A DNA stretch of 64,000 nucleotides, from NCBI GenBank assembly GCA_964546645.1, contig CAZJKM010000004.1, positions 1 to 64,000 on the forward strand, given 5' to 3'. How positions within the stretch are numbered: position 1 is the first letter of the stretch; each line of letters starts with the position of its first letter. The notes under the pieces are model-generated. The model ran no database searches, was not told the origin of the DNA, and saw nothing but the letters and a program-made list of their open reading frames with translations. A program made the position numbers and the translations under genes. The stretch is from A37T11 sp964546645. Lineage in GTDB: Bacteria; Bacteroidota; Bacteroidia; Sphingobacteriales; Sphingobacteriaceae. Positions 1-9,278 of the stretch are shown one piece after another.

Positions 1-377
1 GCAGGAGCAGCCGCGACATCCAGGTCTTTCGCACTTTGTACCGTGCCACTCACTTTCTGTACAGAAACGACATCATGCGGCAGCGCTTCTCTCACACCTT
101 CCCTGGCCGCTTTTTTCACTGCTTTTTTTATCCGTTTTTCCTGTTTTTTCCGTTTCTTCTGAGACCCTTTCGCCTTTTCCCTGACAGTCTTACTGAGATC
201 ACTGATCTTATCAGAGAATTTGGACGCCAGTTGTTTACTTACTTTTTTTACCTCACCGGCAAATGCTTCGGCATTGTGCCCCAGGGTTACCAGTACTTCA
301 GAAAACCGTTCACTCAGTGTGGCTTCCAATTTGCCGGCCGCGATCTTCTTGGCCTTCTTTTCTGCTTTTTTTGCCAT
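1..377 (-). CDS. Lysine-rich hypothetical protein (C-terminus outside window)
   Basis: An open frame runs from an ATG at 377 down to the window edge, giving at least 125 residues without a stop. It starts MAKKAEKKAKKIAAGKLEAT and is very rich in Lys, Glu and Ala, with a strongly basic stretch around residues 75-95 and no membrane segment or signal peptide. The composition suggests a soluble helical protein that may bind nucleic acid or resemble histone-like, phasin-like or apolipoprotein-like helices, but no family is recognised. The C-terminus lies beyond position 1. No Shine-Dalgarno is visible, which is usual here. The frame is credible because it is long and low in rare codons; the function is unknown. 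Confidence 0.6.
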   Translation of the reverse strand, partial: MAKKAEKKAKKIAAGKLEATLSERFSEVLVTLGHNAEAFAGEVKKVSKQLASKFSDKISDLSKTVREKAKGSQKKRKKQEKRIKKAVKKAAREGVREALPHDVVSVQKVSGTVQSAKDLDVAAAP

Positions 378-421
378 GAAATATAAATTATGATCGTTTA
401 ACAATATTTGGTGACAGATCC

Positions 422-1456
422 CTACGCATTCCAGCGATCCTGTTCCAGCATTTCCAGCTGACAGATAATATCTGCTTTGGTCACCGGATAAGGTTCTCCT
501 TTCCGGATCTGCTCATAAATGGCCTGGAACAAGCCATTGTAATTGCCTTTTAATCCTTCCCTGAACTTCATCTCCGGGCGGTTATTTTCCCCCCGGATAA
601 CCGTTAACAGACCTTCGTGGCCGGACGGTTCAATACCGTACAGCGGGTCGGAAGGGAGCATTCCCTGTTCCAGCTGCGACTCCTGTACATCGGCCCTGCT
701 CTTCTGAAAAGAGCCTTTTGTTCCGTGCAATACAAATGCCGGCAGCGGCTGCGCTACCAGTAAACTCGTGGTTACGTAGACCACCGGTCCGTTTTTATAG
801 GACAACACCCAGGATGCAAAATCGTCCACTTCTGTCTGCTCCCGGTTCATGGATGTCATCTTTATGCTTTTGTCCGGTTTTCCGAATAAACAAATCACCT
901 GGTCCAGTAAGTGGGGCCCCAGATCATACGCGACACCACTGGCCGGAACGTTGATCTCTTTAAAGATTTTGGGACTTTTTTCCCGGCGATAACGGTCAAA
1001 CCGGAAGTGGGCTTCAATAACCTTTCCCAGCACTTCTTTTTCAACAACCCCTTTCACGATCCTGAAATCGCTGTCCCAACGCCTGTTCTGAAAAACCATT
1101 AAATGGAGATTTTGTTTTTCGGCCAGATCAAAGAGTTCCCGGGCTTCAGCACTGGTGGGGGCACACGGCTTTTCAACCAGCACGTGCTTACCTGCAAGAA
1201 GTGATTTCCTGATGTACTCCACGTGCGTATTATTCGGCGTATTAACGATAACCAGCTCAATGGCAGGATCCGCAATCAACTCGTCCGCCGTATCATAACT
1301 CATGACATCCGGATACCGTCCCTGCGCCGTTTTTTTACTGCGTTCACAAATGGCATGTAAGGTAAACTGCTTATTTGTATGAATAAACGGTGCATGGAAA
1401 ACCCGGCCGGACATACCGTAAGATAAAATACCGGTAACGATTGCTGGATGTGACAT
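422..1456 (-). CDS. Gfo/Idh/MocA-family NAD(P)-dependent oxidoreductase
   Basis: This 344-residue protein belongs to the Gfo/Idh/MocA dehydrogenases, which oxidise or reduce sugars and inositols with NAD(P). The N-terminal Rossmann fold starts at residue 6 with GILSYGMSGRVFHAPF, a form close to the scyllo-inositol/YdgJ-like branch. The family's EKP motif (Lys96, catalytic) is present, followed by the C-terminal substrate domain with a YDLGPHLLDQ motif near residue 180, which supplies the usual Asp and His. Length matches the family. The next gene upstream is a lipoprotein 10 bp away on the same strand, so the two may be co-transcribed. Substrate cannot be assigned from sequence alone. Confidence 0.88.
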   Translation of the reverse strand: MSHPAIVTGILSYGMSGRVFHAPFIHTNKQFTLHAICERSKKTAQGRYPDVMSYDTADELIADPAIELVIVNTPNNTHVEYIRKSLLAGKHVLVEKPCAPTSAEARELFDLAEKQNLHLMVFQNRRWDSDFRIVKGVVEKEVLGKVIEAHFRFDRYRREKSPKIFKEINVPASGVAYDLGPHLLDQVICLFGKPDKSIKMTSMNREQTEVDDFASWVLSYKNGPVVYVTTSLLVAQPLPAFVLHGTKGSFQKSRADVQESQLEQGMLPSDPLYGIEPSGHEGLLTVIRGENNRPEMKFREGLKGNYNGLFQAIYEQIRKGEPYPVTKADIICQLEMLEQDRWNA

Positions 1457-1466
1457 CAGTGGTTCT

Positions 1467-1985
1467 TTATTTTACCAGTTGTTTTGTGTCCTGATACAAT
1501 TGCTCCACATCCGCCAGTTTATCTTTTGCATAGGCATTGATACCTTTATGTGTATTCCGATCCGCCCGTTTAAACTGGTCCAGTATCAGTTTTTGCTCGT
1601 GAAGCGTCGTATGCAGGTAGTCACTTTCCGCCATAGCAGTCGTATCCGCCGGTGGCAAAGCCGGCATGCCGGGGGCAGGTATCAACACCTCCGTTTCTGC
1701 GGCCAGACGTTCTATTTCAGGAAGAATCCCATCATATAAACCGGAAACCCGGCCGGCAATATCTTTTACCTGGCCTGAAACAGCTTGTGCGGCAACCCGC
1801 CGGGCCCGCTCTGACTCGTGCGTCCCTTTTTCGTAAACCGTTTTCAAAAATTCAAAGGCCTCTGTGTCGACTCCCGTTACATTGTTCAACAACTGGTTTT
1901 TCCGGGTCTGGTATCCCGATCCTGAACAAGATACGGCCAAATAAGCCGCCGCAAATAAAGATACTGTTAATCCTGTTTTTTTCAT
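1467..1985 (-). CDS. Lipoprotein, DUF4142-like
   Basis: A 172-residue protein with a lipoprotein signal: MKKTGLTVSLFAAAYLAVSC, with the lipobox cysteine at residue 20. The mature part is helical and polar, with recurring helices and a DYLHTTLHEQKLILDQF segment that resembles the ferritin-like helical DUF4142 family. It should be anchored in the outer or inner membrane facing the periplasm. It is 10 bp upstream of the oxidoreductase at 422-1456 and likely shares its transcript. A 10-bp hairpin (2020-2059) lies in the region upstream of its start. Family assignment is by general resemblance and is moderate; the lipoprotein call is firm. Confidence 0.7.
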   Translation of the reverse strand: MKKTGLTVSLFAAAYLAVSCSGSGYQTRKNQLLNNVTGVDTEAFEFLKTVYEKGTHESERARRVAAQAVSGQVKDIAGRVSGLYDGILPEIERLAAETEVLIPAPGMPALPPADTTAMAESDYLHTTLHEQKLILDQFKRADRNTHKGINAYAKDKLADVEQLYQDTKQLVK

Positions 1986-2019
1986 TGGAATAATTTATTT
2001 TTTAATGGCAATGAAGCTT

Positions 2020-2059
2020 GCATGAGCTATTTGTCTTCTTTTTTGAGGGTAGCTCATGC
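2020..2059. repeat. Perfect 10-bp inverted repeat
   Basis: GCATGAGCTA at 2020-2029 pairs exactly with TAGCTCATGC at 2050-2059, leaving a 20-base loop. It lies upstream of the lipoprotein gene and downstream of the ppc terminator-like hairpin. It could be an operator or a structured 5' leader; there is no T-tract suited to termination. Confidence 0.5.
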
Positions 2060-2124
2060 AGGTTTCATGTGGTTTTATTTATTACACCACAAAAATAGAT
2101 AATTATCTTATTATCTGTTAAGAT

Positions 2125-2157
2125 GGCCTGATTAAAATGAATATCCGTTATCAGGCC
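2125..2157 (-). terminator. Terminator-like hairpin at the end of ppc
   Basis: GGCCTGAT at 2150-2157 (read on the minus strand) pairs with ATCAGGCC at 2125-2132. The stem touches the ppc stop codon at 2157-2159. The sequence beyond it on the minus strand is only weakly T-rich, so this may be an inefficient terminator or a 3' stabilising hairpin. Confidence 0.45.
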
Positions 2158-4733
2158 TATGCCAGGTTCCGTCCGGCATTCACGACACCGTATACCGTAC
2201 GCGTAATCAGTTTGCTGTAAACCTCATAGGCCGGGTCCTGCTCATTCAGTTCTTTCAGTTTCCTGATCGCATAGTGCTGGATAACCAATAAGGGAAGCAC
2301 AATGCGCTCCCGTGTCGCAATGGAATTGCGGTCAACAGGATACTGCTCCATCAGTTTTTTCGTGCGGCTGAGCTTCAGTATATACGTTTTTGTGGTATCG
2401 TACTCACTTCGGAGCATGCGCCAGAAATCACCGAAGGTTTCATCCTTACTGAGGTACGATGTGATATCAAAATTAGATTTGGTCATCGACATCATACAGT
2501 TATCAATAATGGTTTTGAACATGCCGGATGTATCGTATAATTCCTGCACCTCCTGCCATTTTCCGTTATCAAAAGCTTTTTTCAGCGCTGTTCCGACGCC
2601 GTAAAAACCCGGGATGTTCTGCTTCAGCTGGCTCCAGGCAGTAACAAAACTGATAGCCCGCAGGTCTTCCAGCCTGAGTTCACTTCCTGAATTACGTTTC
2701 ACCGGCCTGCTGCTGATATTGATCTGCGAAAGAAACTTCAACGGACTTTGCTCTTCGAGGTACTTCAGGAACAACGGATGGTGGCGCAACTCCAGGAACG
2801 CTTTATGACTGTCGCCGGCCATACGGTCAAACAGCTTTTTCTTGGCGGCACTCAGCGTATCACCCGGCTTTTGACGGATACCGGATATCAGTCCCGCATG
2901 GAGCAGTTCTTCTATATTGTATTGTGCGGTATCAATAGAGCCGTACTGGCTGCTGATCGTTTGCCCCTGTATCGTTAACTGGATATGGTTATTTGCGATC
3001 TCCTTGCCCATAGACGCATAAAAACGCTGGGTTTTGCCCCCACCCCGCGCAGGGGGGCCGCCACGCCCGTCAAAAAACGTCAGGTCGATCTCATATTGGC
3101 GGGCAATGGCCGTCAGCTCCATTTTGGCTTTATAGATGGACCAGTTGGCCATCAGATACCCCCCGTCTTTCGTGCTGTCGGAGAAACCGAGCATAATCGT
3201 TTGCTGCCCGCGCCGGTGCTTCAGGTGTTTTTTATAGTCCTTATTGGTGTATAACGACTCCATCACACCTGCTGCGCGCTCCAGATCATCCACGGTTTCA
3301 AAGAGCGGTACGAAATCGATATCCAATTCTTTTTTGTGCCAGCCGTTCCACAAAAACAACTCCATCAGCTGCAGTATATCACTGGCCTGCTGGCAATTGC
3401 TGATAATAAACCGATGCACCGCCTGCTCGCCACCGGATTGCTGTACTTGTTTCACCAGCCGGATGGTTTCCATCGTGTCGGTTACCAGCGGATCCTCCGC
3501 ATCGAATACCGGCAGTTCCGTCTCTTTAAAACGGAGCATACGGATCTTTCCGGACTCATCCAGGTTGTCGTATCCTGCTGCAATGTTTGTTTCCCCGGGA
3601 TAGTGCTCCCGATAGCACCGATGGGTTTTACGGAGGACACTGCTGTCCTGCCGGATATCCAGCGTCGCGAAATGGCACCCGAAGGTCCTTACCTTCATCA
3701 GCAGGTTGTCCACAATATCCGTGAACAGGCCATCATGGTACTCAACAAGTACTCTCCTGACGGACTCAAGGTTTGTGATGATGGCAGCGGTTTCGTCCAC
3801 GGGATGGTCTGCAGGATTAAAGCTGTTTTCGTAAAACAGCTCCTGCAATTTTTCCAGGTACTTTTCCACTCCGCGAAAGGTAATCCGGCGCTTGAGTATA
3901 CGAAAATCGCGGTAATAGCACCGGAAAAGGACGGTACGTAGCAGGCTGAACACCTGGCGGGTACTTTCAACGGTTACATTCGGATTACCATCCCGGTCAC
4001 CTCCCGGCCAGAACCCCAGCTCCACGATCCGTTTATCCACATCTACCGGGATGTCAAAATCGTCCATAATCTTGGCTTTGATATCGGATGCTACCTTGTA
4101 AAAAACATTCTCCAGAAACCAGGCCAGACTGACTGCTTCATTTACCGGCGTCGGCTTGCTTTTATTCAGGAACGGGGTTTTTCCCAGCTGTTGCAGTAAC
4201 AGGTGGACCCTGTTGATATCATTCTGTTTCAGTGCCTCCGTCAGGTCGGTAATGATGGCCAGTACCGTACCCGGATAAAACTGGGTAGGGTGCGCTGTCA
4301 GGACCAGCCGGAGTGAAAAATCTTTCACCCGCTCAGCGATGGCGGCCCGCAATTCGGGGTTATTTTCAGTCTGGGCCAGCAACATCTCCAGCGATCCGCT
4401 TTCTGCATTACGACCCACCTTGGTGACCAATGAATCCTCGATCGCATCAAACAGTACAACCTGCCGTTCAATATACTGGATCATCCTGAACAGCAAATCA
4501 ATACGGTCCGTTTCCTGAACATACTGTTCATACTGGCCGAAGAAGCTTGAGATGATGGCCTCCGGGTTCAGCTTTTGACCGACCCCCTCCTCACAATGGC
4601 GTGTAAAAAACGGCAACAGTGTACCGGTATGTTTAACCTGGTAAAAAGGGAGGGTCAGAAACAGGCTGTTATACAGTTCGAAACGCGTAAGCACTTCACT
4701 GCTGTAAACCGCTTCTTTTTTAGTAAGCTTCAT
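2157..4733 (-). CDS. ppc: Phosphoenolpyruvate carboxylase
   Basis: This 858-residue cytoplasmic enzyme adds bicarbonate to phosphoenolpyruvate to give oxaloacetate, refilling the TCA cycle (aconitase lies at 55.7 kb). The catalytic His motif LTAHPT is at residues 145-150. FGCHFATLDIRQDSS corresponds to the family's LDIRQES region, MLGFSDSTKDGGY to the SDSGKDAG motif, and FDGRGGPPARGGG near residue 553 to the canonical FHGRGGxxxRGGG loop. The length is slightly below the E. coli enzyme. The His-to-Asp change in the FHGRGG loop and QFYPG after HPT mark a divergent branch. It is monocistronic and divergent from the FUSC gene, with a perfect -7 element at 4765-4772. Confidence 0.93.
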   Translation of the reverse strand: MKLTKKEAVYSSEVLTRFELYNSLFLTLPFYQVKHTGTLLPFFTRHCEEGVGQKLNPEAIISSFFGQYEQYVQETDRIDLLFRMIQYIERQVVLFDAIEDSLVTKVGRNAESGSLEMLLAQTENNPELRAAIAERVKDFSLRLVLTAHPTQFYPGTVLAIITDLTEALKQNDINRVHLLLQQLGKTPFLNKSKPTPVNEAVSLAWFLENVFYKVASDIKAKIMDDFDIPVDVDKRIVELGFWPGGDRDGNPNVTVESTRQVFSLLRTVLFRCYYRDFRILKRRITFRGVEKYLEKLQELFYENSFNPADHPVDETAAIITNLESVRRVLVEYHDGLFTDIVDNLLMKVRTFGCHFATLDIRQDSSVLRKTHRCYREHYPGETNIAAGYDNLDESGKIRMLRFKETELPVFDAEDPLVTDTMETIRLVKQVQQSGGEQAVHRFIISNCQQASDILQLMELFLWNGWHKKELDIDFVPLFETVDDLERAAGVMESLYTNKDYKKHLKHRRGQQTIMLGFSDSTKDGGYLMANWSIYKAKMELTAIARQYEIDLTFFDGRGGPPARGGGKTQRFYASMGKEIANNHIQLTIQGQTISSQYGSIDTAQYNIEELLHAGLISGIRQKPGDTLSAAKKKLFDRMAGDSHKAFLELRHHPLFLKYLEEQSPLKFLSQINISSRPVKRNSGSELRLEDLRAISFVTAWSQLKQNIPGFYGVGTALKKAFDNGKWQEVQELYDTSGMFKTIIDNCMMSMTKSNFDITSYLSKDETFGDFWRMLRSEYDTTKTYILKLSRTKKLMEQYPVDRNSIATRERIVLPLLVIQHYAIRKLKELNEQDPAYEVYSKLITRTVYGVVNAGRNLA

Positions 4734-4764
4734 CCGGATATAGAATTTTATCAGCGCAAAGGCG

Positions 4765-4772
4765 CAAATATA
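4765..4772 (-). promoter_or_regulatory. -7 element TATATTTG for ppc
   Basis: Read on the minus strand, TATATTTG matches the Bacteroidota -7 consensus TAnnTTTG exactly, 31 bp before the ppc ATG. No clear -33 TTTG at the standard distance was seen. Confidence 0.6.
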
Positions 4773-4820
4773 ATATTTTTTTCACAATGCGGCCCGTGGT
4801 GGAAGAGGCATCTTATTTTG

Positions 4821-4828
4821 TATCTTCG
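4821..4828 (+). promoter_or_regulatory. Probable -7 element (TATCTTCG) for the FUSC gene
   Basis: TATCTTCG differs from TAnnTTTG at one base and ends 14 bp before the ATG at 4843. It lies too close to the GTG at 4831 for that codon to be a likely start, so it favours the ATG at 4843. Confidence 0.45.
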
Positions 4829-4842
4829 CAGTGGCACGCATC

Positions 4843-6996
4843 ATGAAACCAACCCGGGAAATCAGTCATTTTCTGTACAGCCAGTATTTCGCTGACGGAC
4901 TACGAATTACGTTCGGGACGCTGCTTCCTGCATTGATATTTTCCTATTTCGGCAATCTGCAGACCGGCATCGCCGTTTCACTGGGCGCCCTGGTGGCAAG
5001 CATCCCGGACACACCCGGTCCCGTTAACCACCGGCGCAATGCCATGCTGATCACCATCATCCTGGTATTCTTCACCGCTATTTTCACAAAGCTTGCAGCC
5101 GGTTACCCGGTTATACTCGGACTGGAAATTGTCCTGCTGAGTTTTCTGTTCTCCATGTTCGCTGTATATGGCAACCGGGCGTCATCGGTAGGGTCAGCCG
5201 CTATCCTGATCATGATCCTGAACATGGAGGGAGCAGGAGATCCGGACCAGAATATTTTCCAGCAAACACTGTATATCGTGGCGGGCAGTGTGTGGTATAC
5301 CCTGCTCAGCCTGACCCTTACCCAATTCAGGCCCTACCGGCCGGCCCAGCAATCGCTGGCGGTCTCTATCCGGCATATTGCATCTTATCTGCGGATCAAA
5401 GCAGATTTTTATGCGATTGATAAAGATGCGGACGAGAATTACCGGAAACTGATTGAGCATCAGATTTCGGCACACGAACACCAGGATGAAGTGCGGGAAC
5501 TGCTGTTCCGCGGCAAAGTCAGCGTGAAGGACACCACCAGGATCGGGCGGTTGCTCATCCTCATTTTTTCGGACATGATCGATCTCTTTGAGAGCAGCAT
5601 GGCCACCCATTATGACTACCATGCCATCCGGGACATCTACGGCCATACCGGCGTACTGAACACCTATCGGCTGGTTATCCTACGCCTGGCAAATGAGCTG
5701 GATAACCTGAGCTATTACATCAATGCCAACCAGCGCCCTAAGCCGCTCTACAACTTCGGTCCGGCTATTGAAAAGCTTAAAGCGACCGTTGATGAAGTAG
5801 AAAAACAGCACAACCTGCGTACGCTGCCGCTGAAGAAAATCCTGCTTAACATCCGCAACATCGCGTCACGTATGGAGAATATCTACAAATATTTCAGTCG
5901 CAACGCGTCGTATCAGCCCCAGAGTGACGAAACGGATCTTTCCAAGTTTATTACGCACCAGCGGTTTGATGCAAAAATATTCCGGAACAACCTGACCCTG
6001 GAATCAACCCTGTTCCGGCATGCCCTGCGGATGGCGTGCGTCATGGGAATCGGGTACGTACTGTCACACCTGCTTCCGTTAGGGCACCATAGTTACTGGA
6101 TACTGCTGACCATACTGGTGATCCTCAAGCCCGGTTTCAGTCTCAGCAAGCAACGTAACTACCAGCGACTGGCCGGTACGGTGATCGGTGGCATCGGAGG
6201 GGTATTGATCCTGTTACTGATCCGGGATGAAACCGCTTTGTTCGTTATCCTGATGTTATTCATGGTCCTCACGTTCAGCTTTATCCGCCTGAATTATATC
6301 GTTGGTGTCATTTTTATGACCCCTTATATCCTGATATTATTCAATTTCCTGGGGGTAAGCACGCTGACCGTTGCACGGGAGCGCATCCTGGACACACTGA
6401 TCGGAAGTTTCCTGGCCTTTGCTTCCAGTTACATCATTTTTCCCAGCTGGGAAAGCAAACAGGTACAGGAGAACATGCGTCATGTACTGATTGCCAATTA
6501 CAACTATCTCGCCCAGGCACTGAAGGTGATCGCGGGCCGGCCGCCGGGCGTGACGGCCTATAAACTGGCCCGGAAAGAAGTGTATGTTGCCTCGGCCAAT
6601 ATGGCGTCTGCCTTCCAGCGCATGATCACCGAGCCGAAGAACAAACAGAAAAATGCCAAGGACCTCAATAAGTTCGTGGTGTTTAACCATATTCTTTCGT
6701 CCTATTCGGCGACCCTCCTTCAGACCGTCACGCAGGCTGACAACCAGGTGCTGACGACGGAACACGTGCGCCTGCTGCGACGGACACTGACCCTGCTGGC
6801 ACAAAGCATCCGGCTTCTTCCGGATGAAGGTGACGGTTTTCAGGAAGCTGATGTATCTGTACCTGAAAACCTGGATGAAAACAATATCCCCTCTGAGGAG
6901 ATCACCCTTATCAGGGAGCAGCTTGAATTCCTGAAGCGCATTGCAGGTGACATGCAGAAAATTACGGAGAAAATAGTCCCGGTACCGGTCAGTTAG
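4843..6996 (+). CDS. FUSC/YccS-type inner-membrane protein
   Basis: A 717-residue integral membrane protein with the duplicated architecture of YccS/FUSC proteins. An N-terminal hydrophobic block (about residues 15-165) is followed by a soluble helical region, a second hydrophobic block (about 395-530) with the typical YWILLTILVILKPGFSLS segment, and a C-terminal cytoplasmic helical tail. Related proteins are linked to efflux of aromatic acids (AaeB) or are of unknown role. The ATG at 4843 is preferred over a GTG at 4831 because of promoter position. The 3' end overlaps the convergent gene at 6993 by 4 bp. Family call is firm; the substrate is unknown. Confidence 0.85.
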   Translation: MKPTREISHFLYSQYFADGLRITFGTLLPALIFSYFGNLQTGIAVSLGALVASIPDTPGPVNHRRNAMLITIILVFFTAIFTKLAAGYPVILGLEIVLLSFLFSMFAVYGNRASSVGSAAILIMILNMEGAGDPDQNIFQQTLYIVAGSVWYTLLSLTLTQFRPYRPAQQSLAVSIRHIASYLRIKADFYAIDKDADENYRKLIEHQISAHEHQDEVRELLFRGKVSVKDTTRIGRLLILIFSDMIDLFESSMATHYDYHAIRDIYGHTGVLNTYRLVILRLANELDNLSYYINANQRPKPLYNFGPAIEKLKATVDEVEKQHNLRTLPLKKILLNIRNIASRMENIYKYFSRNASYQPQSDETDLSKFITHQRFDAKIFRNNLTLESTLFRHALRMACVMGIGYVLSHLLPLGHHSYWILLTILVILKPGFSLSKQRNYQRLAGTVIGGIGGVLILLLIRDETALFVILMLFMVLTFSFIRLNYIVGVIFMTPYILILFNFLGVSTLTVARERILDTLIGSFLAFASSYIIFPSWESKQVQENMRHVLIANYNYLAQALKVIAGRPPGVTAYKLARKEVYVASANMASAFQRMITEPKNKQKNAKDLNKFVVFNHILSSYSATLLQTVTQADNQVLTTEHVRLLRRTLTLLAQSIRLLPDEGDGFQEADVSVPENLDENNIPSEEITLIREQLEFLKRIAGDMQKITEKIVPVPVS

Positions 6997-7658
6997 TTAC
7001 CCCCCAATACTTCCACCACCTTTTTTGTGATACGCGTAATATCGGTTTTAAGTCCACCCTGCAGGATCACCATATTCACCGGGCGGCCTTCTATCCGCAG
7101 GAAATTATACAGCCACCCGACTTCGGCAAAAAGGAAAAAACTACCCAATTTATAATCTGCCCCTGCCCCTCCGCGTATACCTGGTGCCAAATGCCATATA
7201 TTTTCAATGCTCACCAGATTCTCTGACGGAATAACGTCCGCCCTGGGCTCCAGGATGTAACCAACGGATGGACCGGCAAAAATGTACGTATTCAGTTGCC
7301 GGAACTGGCGTCGTACGCCCCCCGTCAGGTTGAGTATATAAAAGCTGCTGCGGCCGTCTGCAATATCATGGTCATATGCCGGATCGTGTACCTGCTGGTT
7401 ATAACCGAACGACATAAAATCCAGTGACGGGTTCACAAAATAATGCCTGTTCCTGAGGGAGATATCCAACCCCAGGCTGCTTGAAAATTTCGGCGAAAAC
7501 ACTTCCGCTGCCCGACCGGTAGGAACGGGCCATACTTTTCCGTTTACGACATATACTTTTGACTGGTGCAACGAATCCGCAAGCATACCACTTGCCGGCA
7601 CATACCAAGCCAACAACAACCAGGCAGTTGCCGGTAACAGGCGGTTATTTAAACGCAT
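6993..7658 (-). CDS. Putative outer-membrane beta-barrel protein
   Basis: A 221-residue exported protein. The N-terminus MRLNNRLLPATAWLLLAWYV is a signal peptide. The remainder alternates polar and aromatic residues in short strands (for example HYFVNPSLDFMSFGYN, SFFLFAEVGWLYNFL), as in small outer-membrane barrels of Bacteroidota. No named family is recognised. Its stop codon overlaps that of the convergent FUSC gene. Upstream lies an 84-bp gap and then the WbqC-like gene on the same strand, so co-transcription is possible but not shown. Confidence 0.6.
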   Translation of the reverse strand: MRLNNRLLPATAWLLLAWYVPASGMLADSLHQSKVYVVNGKVWPVPTGRAAEVFSPKFSSSLGLDISLRNRHYFVNPSLDFMSFGYNQQVHDPAYDHDIADGRSSFYILNLTGGVRRQFRQLNTYIFAGPSVGYILEPRADVIPSENLVSIENIWHLAPGIRGGAGADYKLGSFFLFAEVGWLYNFLRIEGRPVNMVILQGGLKTDITRITKKVVEVLGGN

Positions 7659-7742
7659 ACAGTTGTCTCTTCATTCCGTAAATAACAAATGTAAGAAGAA
7701 TATGTTTACCGGACGGGGAGGTCCGGCGACGTGGTATAACTG

Positions 7743-8354
7743 TTAGATAAATAAGGCTGCCTGCGGTCCCTGGTTGAACAGCAGATCAACCACACTCAGG
7801 TCAGGAATAAAACCATGCCGGTCCCCGAACACCTGATAATACGGTTTACCCTGGTCAGGCTCGTCCTTTTTCTTCGGATGGATCCGGTCCCTGTAGTCCG
7901 TCATGGCTTCATAGTTCTTCTGGTAATGCTCCGTATAACCATGAGCCGGCTGTACTTTCAGCAACTGCAGCACCAACAGCAACAATTGCTCATTAAAATC
8001 AAACAGGAATTTCTCCCGCTTTTGATAATAAGGGGCCAATTCATCTTCATAATATTCAAAAAAGGCAGAACTGCGGTAACTGGTCTGCAGGCTCAGCCAA
8101 TGCAGCCGCTGCCAGTTGGTATCGTAGCTGATGCGGACATCTTTTACCGGTGTGTGTACCTTTGACCCTTTCATAACGGGAATAACCAGGTTAAGCGGGC
8201 CATTCGGTGTAGCAATCGAAGCGCGGTTACGGTAGGTCTGCTTCGGAAAATGTTCATGCTTTTCAAGTAGCGCCCCCTCCCCGGCAGCCAGGTAAGCCCT
8301 GAAAAAACGGACAGGTGGCAGGTAACAAACCGGAAATACAGCACCCATTTTCAT
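7743..8354 (-). CDS. WbqC-family protein
   Basis: A 203-residue protein matching the WbqC-like family: an N-terminal PVCYLPPVRFFRAYLAAG segment, then NRASIATPNGPLNLVIPV and DVRISYDTNWQRLHWLSL, then YRSSAFFEYYEDELAPYY, in the usual order and length. Members occur in O-antigen and polysaccharide loci and throughout Bacteroidota; their biochemical role is unclear. The gene is divergent from the LpxL-type acyltransferase at 8418, sharing a 63-bp AT-rich intergenic space, and a family-2 glycosyltransferase follows that acyltransferase, which fits a cell-surface context. Start is the first ATG, giving MKMGAVFPV. Confidence 0.85.
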   Translation of the reverse strand: MKMGAVFPVCYLPPVRFFRAYLAAGEGALLEKHEHFPKQTYRNRASIATPNGPLNLVIPVMKGSKVHTPVKDVRISYDTNWQRLHWLSLQTSYRSSAFFEYYEDELAPYYQKREKFLFDFNEQLLLLVLQLLKVQPAHGYTEHYQKNYEAMTDYRDRIHPKKKDEPDQGKPYYQVFGDRHGFIPDLSVVDLLFNQGPQAALFI

Positions 8355-8417
8355 GTTTATACCGAATAAATTTTAAAATTGCCGCGAAATTAAGGATAAA
8401 ATAAGAGATATTTGCAT

Positions 8418-9278
8418 GTGAAATACATCATCGCAGCCGGAATTTATCTGATCTCCCTCTTGCCGTATCGGGTTATATACCTGCTGTCAGATCTGTTATA
8501 TTATTTAATATATTATGTCATCCGTTATCGCAGGGAGGTCGTCCGGACAAACCTGTCCAACGCCTTTCCGGAAAAAAGCGGGACAGAAAGAACGGCTATT
8601 GAACAGAAATTTTATCGCTTCCTGGCAGATCTGATCGTAGAGAGCATAAAAATGCGGACCATGTCGCTGGCACAGATAAACAAGAGGATGGTCGTGAAAA
8701 ACCCGGAAGTGATAAAGGATTATATGGAGGCAGGAAGACCGGTCATAGGGGTTGCCGGCCATTATGCCAATTGGGAATTTGCCATATACGGCGTCAGCAT
8801 CCTTACCAGCCATCCTTTTTTTGTGGTTTACAAGCCACTGTCCAACAAGTCGTTTGAAACGGTTTATAATAAAATAAGAAGCAGGTTTGGTGCGATCCTT
8901 GTACCCATGAAGCTGATCCTTCGCCAGATCATCCAATACCGCAACACACCGCACCTCAGTATATTCGTAACCGACCAAACCCCTGTCAGGCAGGAAAACA
9001 ACAGTCACTATATACCATTCCTGAACCAGCCTACACTGGTTTTTCTTGGTGCTGAGAAAATGGCGCGCATGACTAACTTTCCGGTTGTCTATTTCCATAT
9101 AGACCGGGTTAAACGCGGTCATTACACCTGCACGTTTACCACTTTAACTGACGCTCCTGCTGAGCTGCCTGCGTATGAGATTACCAGGTTACACAGCCGG
9201 TTTTTAGAAGACATTATCCAGCAGAAGCCGGAACTTTGGCTATGGAGCCACCGGCGATGGAAACACAGTCCGCAATGA
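8418..9278 (+). CDS. Lipid A biosynthesis (LpxL/HtrB-type) acyltransferase
   Basis: A 286-residue membrane-bound acyltransferase of the HtrB/LpxL family, which adds a secondary acyl chain to lipid A. An N-terminal membrane segment covers about residues 1-35. The HX4-5D/E-like catalytic motif is seen as GHYANWEFA near residue 115, and FVTDQTPVRQENN with an aromatic-rich stretch near 190 matches the family. The GTG at 8418 is chosen because homologues begin with KYxxxxGxYLISLLP; an in-frame TTG at 8412 is the alternative. A GATATTTG box at 8407-8414 is close to the -7 consensus, which would leave almost no leader. The stop overlaps the next gene as ATGA, implying translational coupling. Confidence 0.88.
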   Translation: MKYIIAAGIYLISLLPYRVIYLLSDLLYYLIYYVIRYRREVVRTNLSNAFPEKSGTERTAIEQKFYRFLADLIVESIKMRTMSLAQINKRMVVKNPEVIKDYMEAGRPVIGVAGHYANWEFAIYGVSILTSHPFFVVYKPLSNKSFETVYNKIRSRFGAILVPMKLILRQIIQYRNTPHLSIFVTDQTPVRQENNSHYIPFLNQPTLVFLGAEKMARMTNFPVVYFHIDRVKRGHYTCTFTTLTDAPAELPAYEITRLHSRFLEDIIQQKPELWLWSHRRWKHSPQ

